Source of the DNA: CAMCYM01 sp041191165
GTDB lineage: Bacteria; Bacteroidota; Bacteroidia; Flavobacteriales_D; Sanyastnellaceae
DNA: 8,633 nt
Assembly (NCBI GenBank): GCA_041191165.1
Contig: JBEEPJ010000078.1
Location: forward strand, 1-8,633
Direction of reading: 5' to 3'
Positions 5,847 through 8,633 of the stretch are shown here, one piece after another (the stretch's first letter is position 1; each line of letters starts with the position of its first letter). The notes under the pieces were generated by a model. The model was given only the letters and a program-made list of their open reading frames with translations. It was not told the origin of the DNA and did no database searches. The position numbers were made by a program, and so were the translations under genes.

Positions 5847-7508
5847 ATGACCGACATCGAAATCGCCCGCAGCGCGCGCATGCGCCCCATCCACCAAGTC
5901 GCTGAACAACTCGGCATCCATGAAGACCACCTGATACCTTTTGGCAAGTTCAAAGCGAAGGTTGCTCTGGATGCCCTCAGGCCCGATCGAGAAGCGGACG
6001 CGCGCCTCATTTTGGTGACAGCGGTCTCTCCCACCCCGGCGGGTGAGGGAAAGACCACGGTGAGCGTGGGGCTGGCGGATGGTTTGGCCTACATCGGCAA
6101 AAAAAGTGCAGTCGCGCTGAGGGAACCTTCCCTGGGCCCGGTATTTGGGATGAAAGGCGGCGCGGCAGGCGGCGGACAGACGCAGGTGGTTCCCATGGAG
6201 GACATCAATCTGCATTTTACCGGGGATTTCTCGGCTGTGGAAAAGGCAAACAACCTGCTTTCAGCGTTGATTGACAACAATATACAGTCGAGAAAGCGGT
6301 CGTTGGGCATCGATCCCCGCACGGTCGTTTGGAAGCGGGTCATGGACATGAATGACCGGGCCTTGCGCCAAATCATCACAGGGCTAGGCGGAAAAAACGG
6401 CGGGGTGATGCGGGAAACGGGCTTCAACATCACCGCGGCTTCGGAAGTCATGGCCATTCTGTGCCTTTCCTCCGGCTGGGAGGATATGGCCCGGAGATTC
6501 GAGAACATCTATGTGGGTGATGGAAAGGGGAAACAGCCGTTCTTCGCAAAGGATCTACAAGCGTCTGCCGCCATGACCATCCTGATGAAAGACGCGCTGA
6601 TGCCCAACCTGGTGCAAACCATCGCAGGCACGCCCGCATGGGTACACGGCGGCCCCTTTGCCAACATCGCCCAAGGCACCAATTCGCTGCTGGCCACGCG
6701 CATGGCGATGGGGCACGCGGATTACGTGGTGACCGAGGCGGGATTTGGGGCCGATTTGGGGGCGGAGAAGTTCCTCAACATCAAGTCGAGAATCGGAGGT
6801 CTGAAACCTCGGGCCGCGGTGGTGGTGGCCACGGTGAAGGCGCTGAAGTACCACGGCACCGGCGAGCTCAATCCCGCCCCCAATCCGCTGGCCGTGCAAA
6901 AGGGGCTGTGCAATCTCGAAAAGCACGTGGAGAATCTGAAGTCGTTCGGATTGCCCGTCGTAGTGGCCATCAATGTCTTTCACACGGACACGGCGGAAGA
7001 GCACGAGATCATCCGACAAGGTTGTGCGAAATGGGGCGTGGAAGCCGTCTGCAGTGAGGGTTGGGCCCATGGGGGGGCGGGCTGTGCCGACCTTGCTCAT
7101 GCCGTAGTGCGTGCGTCGGAAGGGCCAGCTCAAGAAATTCGTCACACCTATTCGCTCGAAGACTCCATCGAACAGAAAATCCTGAAGATAGCGACACAGA
7201 TATACGGCGCTACGGAAGTAGAATACACGCCGGAGGCCCGTTCCCAGTGTCGGCGCTTCGAGGAATTGGGATGGGGCGAACTGCCCATCTGCATGGCGAA
7301 GACCCAGAAGAGTTTTTCGGACGATGAGCGGCGTTGGGGACGGCCTACCGACTTCAAGGTTACCGTTCGCGCTTTCGAAGTCGCTGCCGGCGCCGGATTC
7401 ATCATCCCCATTCTGGGAACGATGTTGCGCATGCCCGGGCTCCCGGACGTGCCTGCCGCCGAGGGAATGGGGTGGGATGCTTCAGGCCAAATCCACGGCC
7501 TCAGCTAA
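5847..7508 (+). CDS. fhs: Formate-tetrahydrofolate ligase (10-formyl-THF synthetase)
   Basis: The 553-residue product is full length for the family. It joins formate to tetrahydrofolate with ATP to give 10-formyl-THF for purine, fMet and one-carbon metabolism in the cytoplasm. Visible in order: MTDIEIARSARMRPI start; P-loop TPAGEGKTT (63-71, Lys69); REPSLGPVFGMKGGAAGGG (92-110); INLHFTGD (120-127); EKANNLLSALIDNN; GIDPRTVVWKRVMDMNDRALR; GFNITAASEVMAI; HGGPFANIAQGTNS; DYVVTEAGFGADLGAEKF; VATVKALKYHG (327-337); NVFHTDTAEE; and a C-terminal GTMLRMPGLP. Several normally fixed positions differ: Gln111 replaces the Tyr that closes the first family signature, Lys331 replaces Arg and Thr338 replaces Gly in the second, and the stretch around WAHGGAGC is unusual. 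Activity is still likely because the ATP site is intact. The frame is open upstream to 5118, but that part is antisense to lemA and is not counted; 5847 gives the family N-terminus. It is the only plus-strand gene. Confidence 0.96.
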   Translation: MTDIEIARSARMRPIHQVAEQLGIHEDHLIPFGKFKAKVALDALRPDREADARLILVTAVSPTPAGEGKTTVSVGLADGLAYIGKKSAVALREPSLGPVFGMKGGAAGGGQTQVVPMEDINLHFTGDFSAVEKANNLLSALIDNNIQSRKRSLGIDPRTVVWKRVMDMNDRALRQIITGLGGKNGGVMRETGFNITAASEVMAILCLSSGWEDMARRFENIYVGDGKGKQPFFAKDLQASAAMTILMKDALMPNLVQTIAGTPAWVHGGPFANIAQGTNSLLATRMAMGHADYVVTEAGFGADLGAEKFLNIKSRIGGLKPRAAVVVATVKALKYHGTGELNPAPNPLAVQKGLCNLEKHVENLKSFGLPVVVAINVFHTDTAEEHEIIRQGCAKWGVEAVCSEGWAHGGAGCADLAHAVVRASEGPAQEIRHTYSLEDSIEQKILKIATQIYGATEVEYTPEARSQCRRFEELGWGELPICMAKTQKSFSDDERRWGRPTDFKVTVRAFEVAAGAGFIIPILGTMLRMPGLPDVPAAEGMGWDASGQIHGLS

Positions 7509-7517
7509 ACCCAGCCA

Positions 7518-8633
7518 TCACCGCACGATGGTCAAGTCCCCTTGGATGGTCTCGAGCCCCGGGATTTCCAGAACGAAGTAGTACGTCCCGTCTGCCACCC
7601 CGTCAGCCCTCCAGCCGTTTTGGTAATTCGTGGTGCCATAGACCAGATTTCCCCATCGGTCGAAAACCTGAAGCCGATTTCCGGGAAATTGTTGGACATA
7701 CTTGAACTCCAGGGTTTCATTGTATCCATCCCCATTGGGTGAGAACACATTTACGGGTTCCACGCTGCAAGCGCGGATCTCCATGACCACCGTCTCAGTG
7801 TCCCCACACAATCCCGGCAAAGTGTAGGTCACTTCGAGCATGCCCAGACCCGCAGCCATCAAATCGATGTTTCCGTCTCCGTCGATGCAATTGATGCAAT
7901 TGGGGCCCACCGCCGACCAAATCCCCCCTCCCATCACCGGCTCCGCTGTCCAAATTTCCGATGCCAAGCACACCAAATCGGGTAGAAAAATGCCGGCATC
8001 CCGCTGGGGCACCACCTCGATGATCTGGGAGTCCTGGTCGCTGCAAACACCCGAAATGGTGTAAGTCACCTCATAAGTGCCCGCCCCCACCCCGGGATCG
8101 AAGGTGCTTCCTTGGAGGCAACTTCCACAATCGGAGCTCCAAACCCCACCAGGATTTGCCGCAGTCATCAACCATGTTCCATCCGACTCACAAAGGGTCG
8201 GAACGGCGGAAATAGCTGCATTCACCGCCGGAGCCACCTCGAAGGACCCCGTAAGCGGTTGACTGCACGATTCCGCGAAGTTGAAAACGACATTCTGTGT
8301 CCCCGGATTGTTGCCGACAAAGATGCCCTGTGCCGGGTTCGCCACACAGCCCGGGCAGGAGGGACTGCTCCAGGTGCCTCCAACTGAAGTCGAATAAGGC
8401 GGTGGAATGCCCGGATCCAGCACGAACTGCAGATCCACCTGCTCCCCCTCACAAAGCGGGGCCACAGCCACAAACGACCCGTTGAGCACAGGCGCGATCT
8501 CCACTTCAAACGTGGCAGTGTCGCTGCAGGCGCCATCGGTGACGGTGTAGGTCACGGGAATCCATCCATATCCCGCCTCGTCCACCTGAAAACTGCCCGA
8601 AGTGGTCAAACAAGCACCGCAATCCGCGCTCCA
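7518..8633 (-). CDS. T9SS-secreted modular surface protein, C-terminal part (5' end beyond the window)
   Basis: The frame is open to the right edge, leaving 371 C-terminal residues. It begins inside a repeat (WSADCGACL). Repeats start with a G-x-W-S then C-x-x-C element at about 1, 88, 165 and 239 (spacing 87, 77 and 74), each followed by a G-x-(Y/W)...VTYT strand and a C-S/G-D element (for example YEVTYTISGVCSD). These are tandem Ig-like extracellular modules as seen in Bacteroidota adhesins, probably stapled by disulfides. Residues 293-371 are a gliding-motility-associated C-terminal (T9SS type B sorting) domain: NVFSPNGDGYNE (295-306), LQVFDRWGNLVY, NGWRADGVADGTYYFVLEI and a final GDLTIVR. 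The protein should therefore be exported by the type IX system and attached to, or released from, the cell surface. The TTG at 8609 is not a real start because the open frame and the repeat continue upstream. The full protein is probably far larger. Specific ligand unknown. Confidence 0.93.
   Translation of the reverse strand, partial: WSADCGACLTTSGSFQVDEAGYGWIPVTYTVTDGACSDTATFEVEIAPVLNGSFVAVAPLCEGEQVDLQFVLDPGIPPPYSTSVGGTWSSPSCPGCVANPAQGIFVGNNPGTQNVVFNFAESCSQPLTGSFEVAPAVNAAISAVPTLCESDGTWLMTAANPGGVWSSDCGSCLQGSTFDPGVGAGTYEVTYTISGVCSDQDSQIIEVVPQRDAGIFLPDLVCLASEIWTAEPVMGGGIWSAVGPNCINCIDGDGNIDLMAAGLGMLEVTYTLPGLCGDTETVVMEIRACSVEPVNVFSPNGDGYNETLEFKYVQQFPGNRLQVFDRWGNLVYGTTNYQNGWRADGVADGTYYFVLEIPGLETIQGDLTIVR

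Noticed and set aside
6555..7145. 196-residue minus-strand open frame opposite fhs
   Set aside because: The GC-rich codon bias of fhs leaves open antisense frames; the product shows no domain.
7480..7500. AGGCC...GGCCT stem near the end of fhs as a terminator
   Set aside because: Only five base pairs, located inside the coding region, and no following T-run.
8607..8609. TTG at 8609 as the start of the T9SS protein
   Set aside because: The open frame continues to the window edge and the residues upstream (WSADCGAC) belong to the same repeat module, so the gene starts outside the window.

Overview
The window looks like a chromosomal segment of a member of the Bacteroidota, probably a moderately GC-rich (mid-50s % by eye) marine or aquatic Flavobacteriales-type bacterium. 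The case rests on a type IX secretion (T9SS) type B C-terminal domain, a choice-of-anchor B secreted protein with Bacteroidota-style 'GCT..A.NYNP.A..DDGSC' repeats, a lemA-TPM-TPM cluster, promoter boxes of the Bacteroidota TAnnTTTG type, and few Shine-Dalgarno sequences. Assignment below phylum is inference. No RNA gene, IS element, CRISPR array or integration site was seen, and no gap between genes reaches 300 bases.

Layout. Positions 1-1249 (minus) hold the 5' part of an envelope lipoprotein gene that runs off the left edge. It starts inside the stop codon of the next gene, 1249-2700 (minus), a secreted choice-of-anchor B beta-propeller. Upstream lies a DUF3825 gene (2777-3805, minus) whose last 50-odd codons look out of frame. 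A 93-base spacer with an 8-bp inverted repeat and a possible promoter separates it from a tight lemA-TPM-TPM operon (3899-5786, minus). A 60-base divergent intergenic region has one TAnnTTTG box facing each way. The single plus-strand gene, fhs (5847-7508, formate-tetrahydrofolate ligase), ends 9 bases from the end of a convergent gene (7518-8633, minus), the 3' part of a large T9SS-secreted, modular surface protein truncated by the right edge.

How the genes relate. The three lemA-TPM genes overlap each other and are surely co-expressed; they form a recognised but functionally obscure membrane-associated module. The propeller and lipoprotein genes overlap by one base and are probably translationally coupled, suggesting partners at the cell surface. 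fhs is one-carbon metabolism and appears to be an unrelated neighbour.

The most useful leads are: the frame conflict at the 3' end of the DUF3825 gene; the fhs product, which departs from both usual family signatures; the two divergent promoter boxes placed so close to ATG that both transcripts may be leaderless; and the choice-of-anchor B protein ending in a dockerin-like calcium motif rather than a standard sorting domain. I see no clear evidence of a wholly new multi-gene system.
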